Positions 43,152-51,098 of a DNA stretch of 64,000 nucleotides are shown here, in pieces. The notes under the pieces were generated by a model, which made no database searches, was not told the DNA's origin, and saw only the letters and a list, made by a program, of their open reading frames with translations. The DNA is from Kineococcus aurantiacus (GTDB lineage: Bacteria; Actinomycetota; Actinomycetes; Actinomycetales; Kineococcaceae), in the NCBI RefSeq assembly GCF_013409345.1, contig NZ_JACCBB010000001.1, positions 3,038,001-3,102,000 of the forward strand, in the 5' to 3' direction. Made by a program: the position numbers and the translations under genes. The stretch's first letter is position 1, and each line of letters opens with the position of its first letter.

Positions 43152-46109
43152 GTGATCCCCCGCGTGCGCCGGCTGTCCGTCCTGGCGCTGGCGGTGCTGA
43201 CGCTCGTCCTCAGCGTCGTCGTCCCGCTGGCCCCCGTCGTCGTCGACACCCCCGCGGTGAGCTGGCCGGCGACCACCGGCGGGGCCTCGACGTCCACGGC
43301 CGCGCTGTTCATGCCGTACCGGCCGCTGGACGTTCGGGTGCAGGCCCCGTGCGCGACGGCGGCGGCCCTGGACGCCCGCACCGCCGCCGGGCAGCGCTCG
43401 ACGCTGGTGGCCACGGCCCCCGGGGGCAGCGAGCGCGGCGCGCAGAGGTCGCTGGCGGTGACGGTCGGCGACGGCCGCGTCGTGGTGCGCTCCGACGGGA
43501 CCGACCTGCTCGACGAACCCCTCACGGACGTGCTGACGACCGCGCTGACGACGGGGGACGCCGGCTGCGCCCTCGTCGTCGAGGCCACGCAGGACGGCAC
43601 CCGCGTCAGCGCCGACGGCCGGGTGCTGGCCGAGCGCGCCGGGGCGCGGGTCCCGGAGGTGACGGCCTTCGTCACCGACGCCACCGCCGCCGACGGCGCT
43701 GGCCCGGCCGCGCTCGCGCACCCCGACGCCCGGTTCCAGTCCCGCCCCGCGGCGCTGAAGGTCGCGGTCCTCCTCGCGCACGGCCTGCTGGCGCTGGGTT
43801 CGCTCGTCGTGCTGCTGGCGCTGGCCGGTCCGCTGCGCCGCCGCGAGCGGGGCGGGCGCCCGGCGGCGCTGGACCCCGCCGCCCCGCGCGGGCGGCGCAC
43901 GCTCGCGGCGTGGGCCTGCGACGTCGTCGTGGCCGGCGGGCTCGTGCTGTGGGCCGGGGTCGGCCCCCTGCACACCGACGACTGGTACTACGTGGTGGAG
44001 GCCCGCAGCGCCGCCGCGCAGGGGTTCATCGGCAACGTCGTCCGCTACTTCGACGTCGCGGAGATCCCCTTCACCCTCCAGCAGCAGCTGCTGGCCCTCG
44101 TCGTCCCGTTCACCGTCTCGCCGTGGGCGATGCGGCTGCCCGCGGCGGTGTTCGGGGTCCTGACGTGGTTCCTGCTGACCCGGTTCCTGCTGCCGCGCCT
44201 GGTGGAGCGGCCCCCGGTGTGGACGCGGCCGGTCGCGGCCGTGGTGCTGCTGGCGTGGTGGCTGCCGTTCGACGTCTCGGCCCGCCCGGAGAGCTTCGTC
44301 GTCGCGCTGTCGACGGCCACGCTCGTGCTGGTCCTGGAGGCCGTGGCCCGGCGCCGGGTGTGGTTGCTGGGGCTCGCGGCGGTGTGCGCGGGCGCGGCCG
44401 TGGCCGTCACGGCCTCGGGGGTCCTGGCCGCCGGGCTGGCCCTGGCGCTGGCCCCGCGGTGGTGGCCGCTGCTGCGCGACAGCCGGCTGGGCGCGGTGGC
44501 GACGGGCGCGCTGGTGCTGGCCTGCGCGAGCGTGGCCTCCCCGCTGGTCTTCGCCGACGCGACCCTGGCCGGGGCGCTGACGGCGCTGCGCGTGCACGAC
44601 GAGGTCGGCCCGAACCTGGAGTGGTGGCAGGAGTCCTCCCGCTACACCTACCTCGTCGACGGCCCCGACCCCAACCAGGAGCTGTACTCCCGGCAGGTCG
44701 CGGTGCTGCTGACGCTGCTCGTGCTCGTGGGGGTCACCACGACGCTGCTGCGGGCGCGCCGAGCGGCCCGCGTCGACTGGGTGGTGCCCGTCACGGGCGT
44801 CGTCGTCGGCCTGGGGTCGCTGTTCCTGTCCCCGACGAAGTGGACGCACCACTTCGGGGCGCTGGCCGGGGTGGGGACGCTGCTCGTCGTCGTCGGCGCC
44901 GTCGTCCTGGTGCGGCGGCGGCCGACGCGGTGGGCGCTGGTGGCGCTGTGGGGGGCCGTCGCGGTGGTCGTCGCGATGGCGTTCCACGGCCCCGACGCCC
45001 AGGTCGAGTACTCCGCCTACGGGGTGGACCCCGAGCTGCCGGCGGTGCTGGGCAACCCGGCGACGTGGCTGGTGCTGTCGGCGCTCGCGGCGGTGCCGCT
45101 GTGGTGGCGCGCGCGGCGCCGGGAGCGGCGCGACGCCTGGCCCGAGCTGGTCGCGACCTCCCTGGTGGTCTCGCTGCTGGCCTCGGTGCTGGTGCAGGTC
45201 GGCAGCGTGGCGCGGGCGGCGCACCGGCTGCGGGGCAGCTGGTCGGTGGCGCAGGCGGCGCTGGCGCCGACGCCGTGCGGGTTCGCCGACGCGGCGGTGG
45301 CGCTGACCGGCGCGGCCGCGCTGACCGCCGCGGACGGTCCCGCGCCGCAGCGGGCGGCCGACCCGGTGAGCGGTGCGGGCAGCACCGCGGGGGCCCCCGC
45401 AGGGGCCGGGTCCTGGACGGGGACCGGTGAGGTCCGCACGCCGTGGCGGGCGCTGGGGGAGCGGACCGGGGACGACACGATCGCCCTGGACGTGTCGGGG
45501 GGACCGGCCGCGGTGACGGTGGAGTTCCTCACCGGCGCCGGGGCGGTGCTGCCGGTGCCCGCCGTCGTGCCGGGCGGGACGGGCTGGCGGCGGGTCGGTT
45601 TCGGGCCGGTGGCCGCGACCCCGGCCGGGGCCGTCGCCGTGCGGGTCGTGCTCGACGCCGGTCCCGGCGCGCAGGGAGAGGCGGCCGTGACGGACGTGTA
45701 CCGCCGCACGGCGCAGGTCGTCTCCGACGTCGTGCCCGCCGGGTCGACGGTGCTGCTGGACTGGCCGCTGGGCCTGCACTTCCCCTGCTACGCGCCGCCG
45801 CGGGTGGCCGACGGGCTGGTGGAACCGGTGCGCTGGTTCGTGCGCAGCGCCACGTTCGAGTCGACGGACCCGCTGACGTTCATCGACGGGGGCGGCAGCT
45901 ACGCCACGCTGCGCGAGGTCGCGACCCTCACGCCGTACCGCGGGTACCTGCCGGGGACGGACTACCGGGAGTGGGGCGACCTGGTGCGCGTCGACTACGA
46001 CCTGCCGCTGGACGGGTACGCCGTGACCGGGGGGACGCGGACGGTCCCGGGGTGGCGCTGGTGGCCGGGGGCGGGCCCGGGTCCGAGCCCGGACTGGGTG
46101 CGGGAGTAG
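43152..46109 (+). CDS. emb: arabinosyltransferase of the Emb family
   Basis: A 985-residue GT-C arabinosyltransferase. N-terminal helix, then an extracytoplasmic beta domain (about 30-195), a helical bundle with the catalytic HTDDWYYVVEARSA loop (Asp near residue 274) and YFDVAEIPFTLQQQLL, and a C-terminal carbohydrate-binding domain (about 700-985) with TGEVRTPWRALGERTGDD and RGYLPGTDYREWGDL. Family members extend arabinan and are the ethambutol targets. Only one emb is seen here. Slightly shorter than EmbA-C. A hairpin follows its stop. Confidence 0.95.
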   Translation: MIPRVRRLSVLALAVLTLVLSVVVPLAPVVVDTPAVSWPATTGGASTSTAALFMPYRPLDVRVQAPCATAAALDARTAAGQRSTLVATAPGGSERGAQRSLAVTVGDGRVVVRSDGTDLLDEPLTDVLTTALTTGDAGCALVVEATQDGTRVSADGRVLAERAGARVPEVTAFVTDATAADGAGPAALAHPDARFQSRPAALKVAVLLAHGLLALGSLVVLLALAGPLRRRERGGRPAALDPAAPRGRRTLAAWACDVVVAGGLVLWAGVGPLHTDDWYYVVEARSAAAQGFIGNVVRYFDVAEIPFTLQQQLLALVVPFTVSPWAMRLPAAVFGVLTWFLLTRFLLPRLVERPPVWTRPVAAVVLLAWWLPFDVSARPESFVVALSTATLVLVLEAVARRRVWLLGLAAVCAGAAVAVTASGVLAAGLALALAPRWWPLLRDSRLGAVATGALVLACASVASPLVFADATLAGALTALRVHDEVGPNLEWWQESSRYTYLVDGPDPNQELYSRQVAVLLTLLVLVGVTTTLLRARRAARVDWVVPVTGVVVGLGSLFLSPTKWTHHFGALAGVGTLLVVVGAVVLVRRRPTRWALVALWGAVAVVVAMAFHGPDAQVEYSAYGVDPELPAVLGNPATWLVLSALAAVPLWWRARRRERRDAWPELVATSLVVSLLASVLVQVGSVARAAHRLRGSWSVAQAALAPTPCGFADAAVALTGAAALTAADGPAPQRAADPVSGAGSTAGAPAGAGSWTGTGEVRTPWRALGERTGDDTIALDVSGGPAAVTVEFLTGAGAVLPVPAVVPGGTGWRRVGFGPVAATPAGAVAVRVVLDAGPGAQGEAAVTDVYRRTAQVVSDVVPAGSTVLLDWPLGLHFPCYAPPRVADGLVEPVRWFVRSATFESTDPLTFIDGGGSYATLREVATLTPYRGYLPGTDYREWGDLVRVDYDLPLDGYAVTGGTRTVPGWRWWPGAGPGPSPDWVRE

Positions 46110-46125
46110 CCGACCGGAGCGTCCT

Positions 46126-46162
46126 GCCCGGGTGCGCCCACCGGGTGCGCCGGGACCCGGGC
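46126..46162 (+). terminator. terminator hairpin after emb
   Basis: GCCCGGGT (46126-46133) pairs with ACCCGGGC (46155-46162), 17 nt after the emb stop. Confidence 0.55.
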
Positions 46163-46306
46163 GAGTCGTAACACGCCCTTAACGCGCTCCCCGGCCACCG
46201 GAAACGGTCCAGCGGCACGATGGCGTCCTCCCGGCGGGGGACCGGGGCGCGAGCGCGTCGCGGCCCCCCGCCGAACGCTGCGAACGCTCCGAAGGATCGA
46301 GGTCCC

Positions 46307-47083
46307 GTGTTCACCACGTTGTCCGGGCTGTCGGTGGTCGTCACCGGCGCCAGCAAGGGGATCGGCAAGGGCATCGCCCGCGTCTTCGCCGACGCCGGCG
46401 CGCACGTCCTCATCACGGGACGCTCCGCGGCGGACCTGGAGGCGGCGGTCGCCGACATCGGCGGCCGCACGTCCCACCTCCCGGCCGACGTCAGCTCGCG
46501 CGCCGACTGCGACCGGGTGGCGGCGACCGCGCTCGAGCGCCACGGCGGCATCGACGTGCTGTGCGCCAACGCCGGCGTCTTCCCCTCGGCGCGGCTGGAG
46601 GACATCGGCGCCGACGACCTCGCCGCGGTCATGGGGACCAACCTCAACGGCACGGTCTTCTCCGTCCAGGCCTGCCTGGACGCCCTCACCGCCAGCGGCC
46701 GCGGCCGGGTGGTCGTGACGTCCTCCATCACCGGCCCGTTCACCGGGTACCCGGGGTGGTCGCACTACGCGGCCAGCAAGGCGGCGCAACTGGGCTTCGT
46801 CCGCACCGCCTCGCTGGAACTGGCGCCCCGGGGCATCACGGTGAACGCCGTCCTGCCGGGCAACATCGCCACCGAGGGGATCGCCGACCTGGGGCCGGGG
46901 TACGTCGAGGCGATGACCGCCAGCATCCCGCAGGGACGGCTCGGGTCGCCCGCCGACATCGGTCACGCCGCCGCCTTCTTCGCGACGCTGGAGGCCGGGT
47001 TCATCACCGGGCAGACGCTCGTGGTGGACGGGGGGCAGGTGCTGCCGGAGTCCACGCAGGCGCTGGCCGCGATGGCGGGCTGA
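46307..47083 (+). CDS. SDR family oxidoreductase (FabG-like)
   Basis: A 258-residue classical SDR with [12 protein letters not shown], the NAG motif in LCANAGVFP, Ser in TSSITG, and Tyr-Lys in [11 protein letters not shown]; the C-terminal [16 protein letters not shown] is typical. Start GTG 46307 has AAGGATCGAGG upstream. Substrate unknown. It is flanked by hairpins on both sides, so it is probably monocistronic and not part of the emb operon. Confidence 0.9.
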   Translation: MFTTLSGLSVVVTGASKGIGKGIARVFADAGAHVLITGRSAADLEAAVADIGGRTSHLPADVSSRADCDRVAATALERHGGIDVLCANAGVFPSARLEDIGADDLAAVMGTNLNGTVFSVQACLDALTASGRGRVVVTSSITGPFTGYPGWSHYAASKAAQLGFVRTASLELAPRGITVNAVLPGNIATEGIADLGPGYVEAMTASIPQGRLGSPADIGHAAAFFATLEAGFITGQTLVVDGGQVLPESTQALAAMAG

Positions 47084-47115
47084 GGCGACGGGCCCCGGAC
47101 CGGGTGCGGAGCGTT

Positions 47116-47148
47116 GGATCGCGGCACTCGGGGTGAGTGCCTCGATCC
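47116..47148 (+). terminator. strong terminator hairpin after the SDR gene
   Basis: Arms 47116-47129 (GGATCGCGGCACTC) and 47135-47148 (GAGTGCCTCGATCC): 13 paired bases with one mismatch and a 5-nt loop, 33 nt after the SDR stop. Confidence 0.7.
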
Positions 47149-47453
47149 TGGCCCGCCGACTGCGGACGAGCAGGCGGATGCCCTGGCGCGGGGGTTCTCG
47201 CGGTTCCAGCGCGGACCTGCCTGTCGGTGAGTGCGAGCTGGCCCGTCGCAGGATCACGTCTCAGAGGGCAGGCGACATTTCTGCATCAGGGCGCCGGTAA
47301 CGGTTCCCGACAGGAACGGTGCACGACGTGGGATGACCCCGAACTTGAGGAATGGTGTCTCAGTCCTGTTGGAGTAGCGGGTTTCTGGCCCTCTTTAGGG
47401 GGGCGAGACGGGCGAGTTGGGCACCTGCTGTGTGGACACGGGGTCCAGGCCGC

Positions 47454-47459
47454 TACTTT
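47454..47459 (+). promoter_or_regulatory. minus-10 box TACTTT of the orphan LGFP gene (leaderless)
   Basis: TACTTT ends 6 nt before ATG 47466; no ribosome-binding site is present. Confidence 0.55.
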
Positions 47460-47465
47460 GCCCGC

Positions 47466-48671
47466 ATGGTGTCACTCACGAGTAGTTCATGGGGTCGTCG
47501 TGCCGTTGCCGGGATGGCGATGGCGACCTTCTCGATGGCCAGCATTCAGACCGCGGCGGCAGATCCGCGGGTGGGCGGGGACATCGGTGTCCGTTACGAC
47601 GCCCTGGGTGGGGCGGCGGGACTCCTGGGGGAGCCGCTGACGGGTGAAGTTGGCACCCCCAACGGACGTGGGGCCTACGTCAGCTTCCAGCGAGGCGGCA
47701 TCTGGTGGTCTCCGCAGTCCGGGGCGCGCGAAGTCCACGGCAGCATCCTCACTGAGTGGGGACGCACCGGGTGGGAGGGTGGTCCCCTCGGTTTCCCCAT
47801 CACCGATGAGACGGGGACTCCCAACGGTCGCGGGGCGTACAACGCCTTCCAGGGTGGATCGGTGTACTGGTCGCCGCCGTCGGGGGCGCACGAGGTCCAC
47901 GGGATGATCCGTGACGCGTACGCGTGGTCGGGTTGGGAGAACGGGGTGCTGGGTTTCCCCATCACCGGTGAGGTGCGTACCCCCAACGGCAAGGGCGCCT
48001 ACAACGCCTTCCAGGGCGGATCGATCTACTGGAGCCCGACCACCGGTGCTCACGTCGTGCACGGCGCCATCCGTGATGCGTGGGCCGCCCAAGGCTGGGA
48101 AGGGGGCGCACTGGGTTTTCCGACCAGCAGCGAGTTCGACATTCCCGGGGGTAAGCGTGTCAACTTCCAGCGCGGCTACATCGAGTGGTCTGCCGCGACT
48201 GGAGCGCGCGTCAACGCACCCATCGCTGTGCCTGCTCCGCCGCCTGCTTCGACAGGTGGCGGTGTCATCGGCGGAACCCTGGCGGTTCCGGGTGAAGTGA
48301 ACTTGGATGGATTGGTGTTGCGGGCGGAGTCGGTGCGACGTGTCGCCCCGCCCACCACCGGCATCGGCTACACCGCCGGCGATGTTCCCATCGAGGTAGT
48401 CCTGACCATCCGCAACACGACTCAAGGGTTGTGGGACCCCTTCGACCTGGTTGCTGTTACCTACAACGGCGCGGAGGCGGAGCAGGTCTTTGCCTCAGGT
48501 TTGGGATATGGCGCCGGGTTCGGTGATGCGTCGTTGGCTCCGGGGCAATCGCGTACGGGCCGCTACCTGTTCTCGGCGCCCCCTAGCGGCAGTGGCGACG
48601 TCTTGGTCGAAGTGATCATCTACGACGTGCAGACTGACCGGCACGTGGCTCGCTTCAGCACACGCCTGTAG
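47466..48671 (+). CDS. secreted LGFP-repeat protein with a C-terminal Ig-like/DUF4352-like domain
   Basis: A 401-residue protein. Signal peptide to about residue 35 (WGRRAVAGMAMATFSMASIQ); four LGFP repeats about 37-245, with GAYNAFQGGSVYWSPPSGAH and PLGFPITDE; a proline linker; then a beta-rich domain (about 265-401) with VPIEVVLTIRNTTQGLWDPF and SLAPGQSRTGRYLFSAP that resembles DUF4352. No enzyme domain is seen. Codon usage is less GC-biased than neighbours (GTT, TTT, TCA, ATA present), suggesting recent arrival or relaxed selection. ATG 47466 is leaderless. Confidence 0.88.
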   Translation: MVSLTSSSWGRRAVAGMAMATFSMASIQTAAADPRVGGDIGVRYDALGGAAGLLGEPLTGEVGTPNGRGAYVSFQRGGIWWSPQSGAREVHGSILTEWGRTGWEGGPLGFPITDETGTPNGRGAYNAFQGGSVYWSPPSGAHEVHGMIRDAYAWSGWENGVLGFPITGEVRTPNGKGAYNAFQGGSIYWSPTTGAHVVHGAIRDAWAAQGWEGGALGFPTSSEFDIPGGKRVNFQRGYIEWSAATGARVNAPIAVPAPPPASTGGGVIGGTLAVPGEVNLDGLVLRAESVRRVAPPTTGIGYTAGDVPIEVVLTIRNTTQGLWDPFDLVAVTYNGAEAEQVFASGLGYGAGFGDASLAPGQSRTGRYLFSAPPSGSGDVLVEVIIYDVQTDRHVARFSTRL

Positions 48672-48825
48672 AAACTCTGTGCATGTCGCGCTCCGGCGTT
48701 CCTGGTGCAGCATCTCGGGTGAGCTGCGTGCCTTTGCGCAAGCGCGGCCGAAGCGCCTCGGCAGAGTGACGCACCTCATCCGAAGGTTCCTGTGCATCCG
48801 ACGAGCCGCCGTACTCGTGGAGCAT

Positions 48826-48909
48826 CGGGACGGCGAGCTGTACCAGACCTTCCAGGGCGGGGAGATCTGGTTCAGCCCCGGCGCCGGGACGGCCGTCTAC
48901 TACTACTGA
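48826..48909 (+). pseudogene. LGFP repeat fragment (3' end of a lost gene)
   Basis: Reads LYQTFQGGEIWFSPGAGTA then YYY and a stop. This matches the last half-repeat of the intact LGFP proteins (SDFQGGSITWTPRGGAV). Upstream sequence in the same frame is not LGFP-like, so only the terminal part survives. Confidence 0.7.
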
Positions 48910-48924
48910 CCGGCCGGGCCGTCG

Positions 48925-48957
48925 TCAGCGGCAGCTGGCGACGGCACCCCCGCGCCA
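48925..48957 (-). pseudogene. fragment of an LGFP gene 3' end, minus strand
   Basis: Reads RGGAVASCR-stop on the minus strand, nearly the same as the RGGAVVSYR-stop end of the GH43-LGFP gene at 52089. The plus-strand DNA around it is also close to 52082-52125. It points to duplication or rearrangement of LGFP 3' ends. Confidence 0.55.
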
Positions 48958-49008
48958 CGCCTCAGCGGCCGGGGGCGGTCAAAACTTCCGCGATCGCGCT
49001 CCCGCGGC

Positions 49009-49140
49009 GGGATCGCCGCGACGTCGTCCCTCAGCCCGGAGACGGTGAGGACTCGCGTGTCCCGGCTGCTTACCGAGCCCGGCCTGCGGGGCCGCGACCG
49101 AGCCGTCGTGCACGCCTACCGGCACGGGCTGGTGATCTGA
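49009..49140 (+). pseudogene. remnant of a LuxR/NarL-type response regulator C-terminus
   Basis: Reads GGIAATSSLSPETVRTRVSR, continues LLTEPGLRGRDRAVVHAYRH, then GLVI and a stop. This is the C-terminal HTH of NarL/LuxR regulators (usual form ...SPxTVKTHVSRLLxKLGLRDRxQAVVxAYExGLV). The receiver domain and the first HTH helix are missing. Confidence 0.7.
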
Positions 49141-49214
49141 CCGCCGTGCGCGGGCGCGGTCGTGGAACACCCCGGTCCACGGTCCCGGCCCGGGTCACCG
49201 TCGAGGCCGTGTCC

Positions 49215-49622
49215 TCACGTCAGCTCGAAGCGCGCCCGGGCCTCCTCGACCTCGGCCAGGTGCTGCGCGGTCCAGGTCAGCAGTCCGTCGATCGGCTCGC
49301 GCATGCTCTTGCCCAGCGCGCTGATGCGGTACTCCACGGCCACCGGCCGCGTGCTGACGACACGGCGTTCGACGACCCCGTTGCGTTCGAGCCGGCGCAA
49401 GGTCGCCGTCAGCGACTTGCCGGTGACCGCGGGGATGACGCGGCGCAGTTCGCTGAAGCGGCAGGGACGCTCGCACAACGTCTCCAGCACCTGCAGCGAC
49501 CACCGGTCCAGCACCTGCTCGAGCACCTCGCGGTGCAGCCCGGTGATCTCCAGGGGTGCGTCGGGGTGGGGGCCGCCCGGGGTCGGTGGGCGGGTGGGGG
49601 CACCTCGCGTGGTTTCCGGCAC
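49215..49622 (-). CDS. HxlR family transcriptional regulator
   Basis: A 135-residue winged-helix HxlR protein: VLDRWSLQVLETLCERPCRF, SELRRVIPAVTGKSLTATLR, RLERNGVVERRVV. There is no cysteine in the usual redox position near the N-terminus; the single Cys is in LCERPCRF (two residues). It starts at GTG 49622 with a GAGACT minus-10 box 7 nt upstream. Divergent from ridA with a perfect palindrome between them, so it probably represses ridA and itself. Confidence 0.92.
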   Translation of the reverse strand: MPETTRGAPTRPPTPGGPHPDAPLEITGLHREVLEQVLDRWSLQVLETLCERPCRFSELRRVIPAVTGKSLTATLRRLERNGVVERRVVSTRPVAVEYRISALGKSMREPIDGLLTWTAQHLAEVEEARARFELT

Positions 49623-49629
49623 GACACCA

Positions 49630-49659
49630 AGTCTCGTTGAAGTTCCCGCCGGCGATCAA
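49630..49659 (-). promoter_or_regulatory. promoter of the HxlR gene
   Basis: TTGATC (minus strand, 49654-49659), 18-nt spacer, GAGACT (49630-49635), then 7 nt to GTG 49622, giving a leaderless transcript. Confidence 0.5.
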
Positions 49660-49674
49660 GTATCCCTGGGATAC
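49660..49674. promoter_or_regulatory. candidate HxlR operator, 15-bp palindrome
   Basis: GTATCCCTGGGATAC: perfect 7-bp arms around one base, directly upstream of the HxlR minus-35 box and between the divergent hxlR-like and ridA genes. Palindromic spacer sites are the usual HxlR targets. Confidence 0.65.
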
Positions 49675-49739
49675 CGCCCGTGGCGAGCACAACCTCGCGG
49701 GTGGTGCCGACCACCCGCCGAGAACCGCAGGAGCTCACC

Positions 49740-50150
49740 GTGCCCGTCCACCTGACCACCCCTCCGGGGCTCATGCAGCCCGTGCCCTACCACCACGTCG
49801 CGATCGCCACCGGGAACCGGCACGTGCACGTCGCCGGGCAGGTCGCCCGCGGGGCCGACGGGTCACCGCTGGCGCCCGGTGACCTGACCGGTCAGGTCGC
49901 CCACGCGTTGCGCGGCACCGCCACCGCCCTGCGGGCCGCCGGGGCGGGTTTCGCCGACGTCGTGCGCCTGACCTTCTACGTGACCGACTGGACCCCGGAC
50001 AAGATCGGCCCGTTCACGGCCGGCGTCGAGCAGGTCGCCGAGGAACTCGGGTTGCCCCGGCCGCTGCCGCCGGCTTCCCTCATCGGCGTCGACCACCTCT
50101 TCGAGCCGGACGTCCTCGTGGAGGTCGAAGCCACCGCCGTGCTCGACTGA
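49740..50150 (+). CDS. ridA: RidA family protein (enamine/imine deaminase)
   Basis: A 136-residue YjgF/RidA protein: VAGQVARGADGSPLAPGDLTGQ, ADVVRLTFYVTDWTPDKI, and LIGVDHLFEPDVLVEVEATAV. The usual catalytic Arg of the IRxRP motif is replaced (ASLIGVDHLF), so this may be a RidA subfamily member with altered activity. Start GTG 49740 has AGGAG 6 nt upstream; an earlier GTG at 49680 would overlap the operator region. Probably controlled by the divergent HxlR. Confidence 0.88.
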   Translation: MPVHLTTPPGLMQPVPYHHVAIATGNRHVHVAGQVARGADGSPLAPGDLTGQVAHALRGTATALRAAGAGFADVVRLTFYVTDWTPDKIGPFTAGVEQVAEELGLPRPLPPASLIGVDHLFEPDVLVEVEATAVLD

Positions 50151-50590
50151 GCGCCGCGCCGCCCGCCGGGCAGTTCGCGCAGGCCGTGGTCGACGAAGTC
50201 GATCGACCAGCGGAAGCTCGCGTCGATCTCGTCCTCGGTGTGCAGCTCTCCCGCGGCCTCGATGAGGGAGGAGCCGTCCAGGAAGCTGCGGAGCACCTGG
50301 AGGGCGTGCCGCGCGTCCCGGGTCGGCGGGCGGTCGGCCGCCGACCCGGTGGGGTGGGGGGACTCCGGGGCCGGTGCGCCTGCTGCTGATCCACCTCGAC
50401 CTGCGCCAGGGGCTGCTCGGCGGCGGTGAGGGCGTCGACGGGGGTGGTGCCGGCGTCGGTGGACGGTCCGCTCGTGGGGAGTCCTTCGTGGGAGCAGCTG
50501 CTGGGGCGCTGCCCCGCGGAGCGGGGAGGGGCTGCTCCCGGTTGGAGCTGTCAGCCGTGTCGAAGGGCTGTTGAGCGCAGCCGAAGCGTC
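50151..50590. other. hairpin-rich stretch without an intact gene
   Basis: Besides the TetR remnant it has a large inverted repeat, GGGAGCAGC (50490-50498) / GCTGCTCCC (50531-50539), with GGGGC/GCCCC inside, and the hairpin at 50570-50595. No transposase or intact ORF. Confidence 0.5.
50162..50326 (-). pseudogene. remnant of a TetR regulator C-terminal domain
   Basis: Reads RDARHALQVLRSFLDGSSLI and EAAGELHTEDEIDASFRW, then SIDFVDHGLRELPG. This is the WHG/TetR_C_33-type ending of a TetR protein. The HTH and the start are absent, and upstream DNA is hairpin-rich. Confidence 0.7.
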
Positions 50591-50595
50591 TCAAC
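50570..50595 (-). terminator. hairpin over the VOC gene stop
   Basis: GTTGAGCGC (50570-50578) pairs with GCG-T-CTCAAC (50586-50595). It includes the stop codon of the leftward VOC gene. Confidence 0.45.
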
Positions 50596-51040
50596 CCCTC
50601 GAGGCGAACCGGGCGACGGCCTCCGGGGTGACGGGCGTGAAGAGGTTGACCAGGTTGCCGTCCGGGTCGCGCAGGAGCAGGGAGCGGTTGCCCCACGGCA
50701 TCGTGGTCGGCTCGGCGACGACGTCCTCCGCGAGGTCGCCGGCGAGGTCCCGCAGGCGCCGGTGCTCGGCGTCGACGTCGGCGACGAGGAACTCGACGAT
50801 CGCGCTGCGGTTGTCCGCGGGCCGGGCCGACCCGGCCGCGAACAGCGCCACGGTGCGGGTGCTGCCGATCGCCAGCGTCTCGACGCCGGTGACCACCTCG
50901 GCGAAGTCGGGGGTCGACCACACGGCCGCCGTGCCGGTGACCTGCTCGTAGAACCCGACCAGGCGGGCGACGTCGTCGGTGATCAGTCGCACCGACAGCA
51001 GTCGGGCGACGGGGTGCGGGGGCGGGGTGCCGGTCGTCAT
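50591..51040 (-). CDS. VOC (glyoxalase-like) family protein
   Basis: A 149-residue VOC protein: ARLLSVRLITDDVARLVGFY, EQVTGTAAVW, FLVADVDAEHRRL and the C-terminal LLLRDPDGNLVNLFTPV with a metal-ligand-type position. Start ATG 51040 has a TAGCGT minus-10 box 7 nt upstream (leaderless). Divergent from a WYL regulator whose minus-10 box lies 33 nt away, so it is the probable target of that regulator. Confidence 0.9.
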   Translation of the reverse strand: MTTGTPPPHPVARLLSVRLITDDVARLVGFYEQVTGTAAVWSTPDFAEVVTGVETLAIGSTRTVALFAAGSARPADNRSAIVEFLVADVDAEHRRLRDLAGDLAEDVVAEPTTMPWGNRSLLLRDPDGNLVNLFTPVTPEAVARFASRG

Positions 51041-51047
51041 GACGAGA

Positions 51048-51053
51048 ACGCTA
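51048..51053 (-). promoter_or_regulatory. minus-10 box TAGCGT of the VOC gene (leaderless)
   Basis: TAGCGT on the minus strand, 7 nt before ATG 51040. Confidence 0.55.
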
Positions 51054-51086
51054 GGAGCGGTACCGGACAGGATCCGCCCGGTTCCG

Positions 51087-51092
51087 TAGGGT
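51087..51092 (+). promoter_or_regulatory. minus-10 box TAGGGT of the WYL regulator (leaderless)
   Basis: TAGGGT ends 6 nt before GTG 51099; back-to-back with the VOC promoter. Confidence 0.6.
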
Positions 51093-51098
51093 GGTGCG

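Larger units (their letters stand above)
47084..47465. other. gene-free stretch with terminator and promoter
   Basis: About 380 bp. It begins with the hairpin at 47116-47148 and ends with the TACTTT minus-10 box at 47454. Base composition falls from about 47280 onward (more A and T than the surroundings), matching the following LGFP gene. No coding frame with a recognisable domain. Confidence 0.6.
48672..49214. other. decayed region with gene remnants
   Basis: About 540 bp with no intact gene. It holds an LGFP fragment on the plus strand, an LGFP 3'-end fragment on the minus strand, and a LuxR C-terminal fragment, each given separately. The remainder shows nothing recognisable. Confidence 0.65.

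Noticed and set aside
46160-46200. MtrA-like binding site around GTAACACGCCCTTAACG
   Set aside because: Resembles a direct repeat but differs from the described spacing and consensus; too weak to call.
50340-50590. An insertion-sequence end formed by the inverted repeat 50490-50539
   Set aside because: No transposase, no second end and no target duplication visible.
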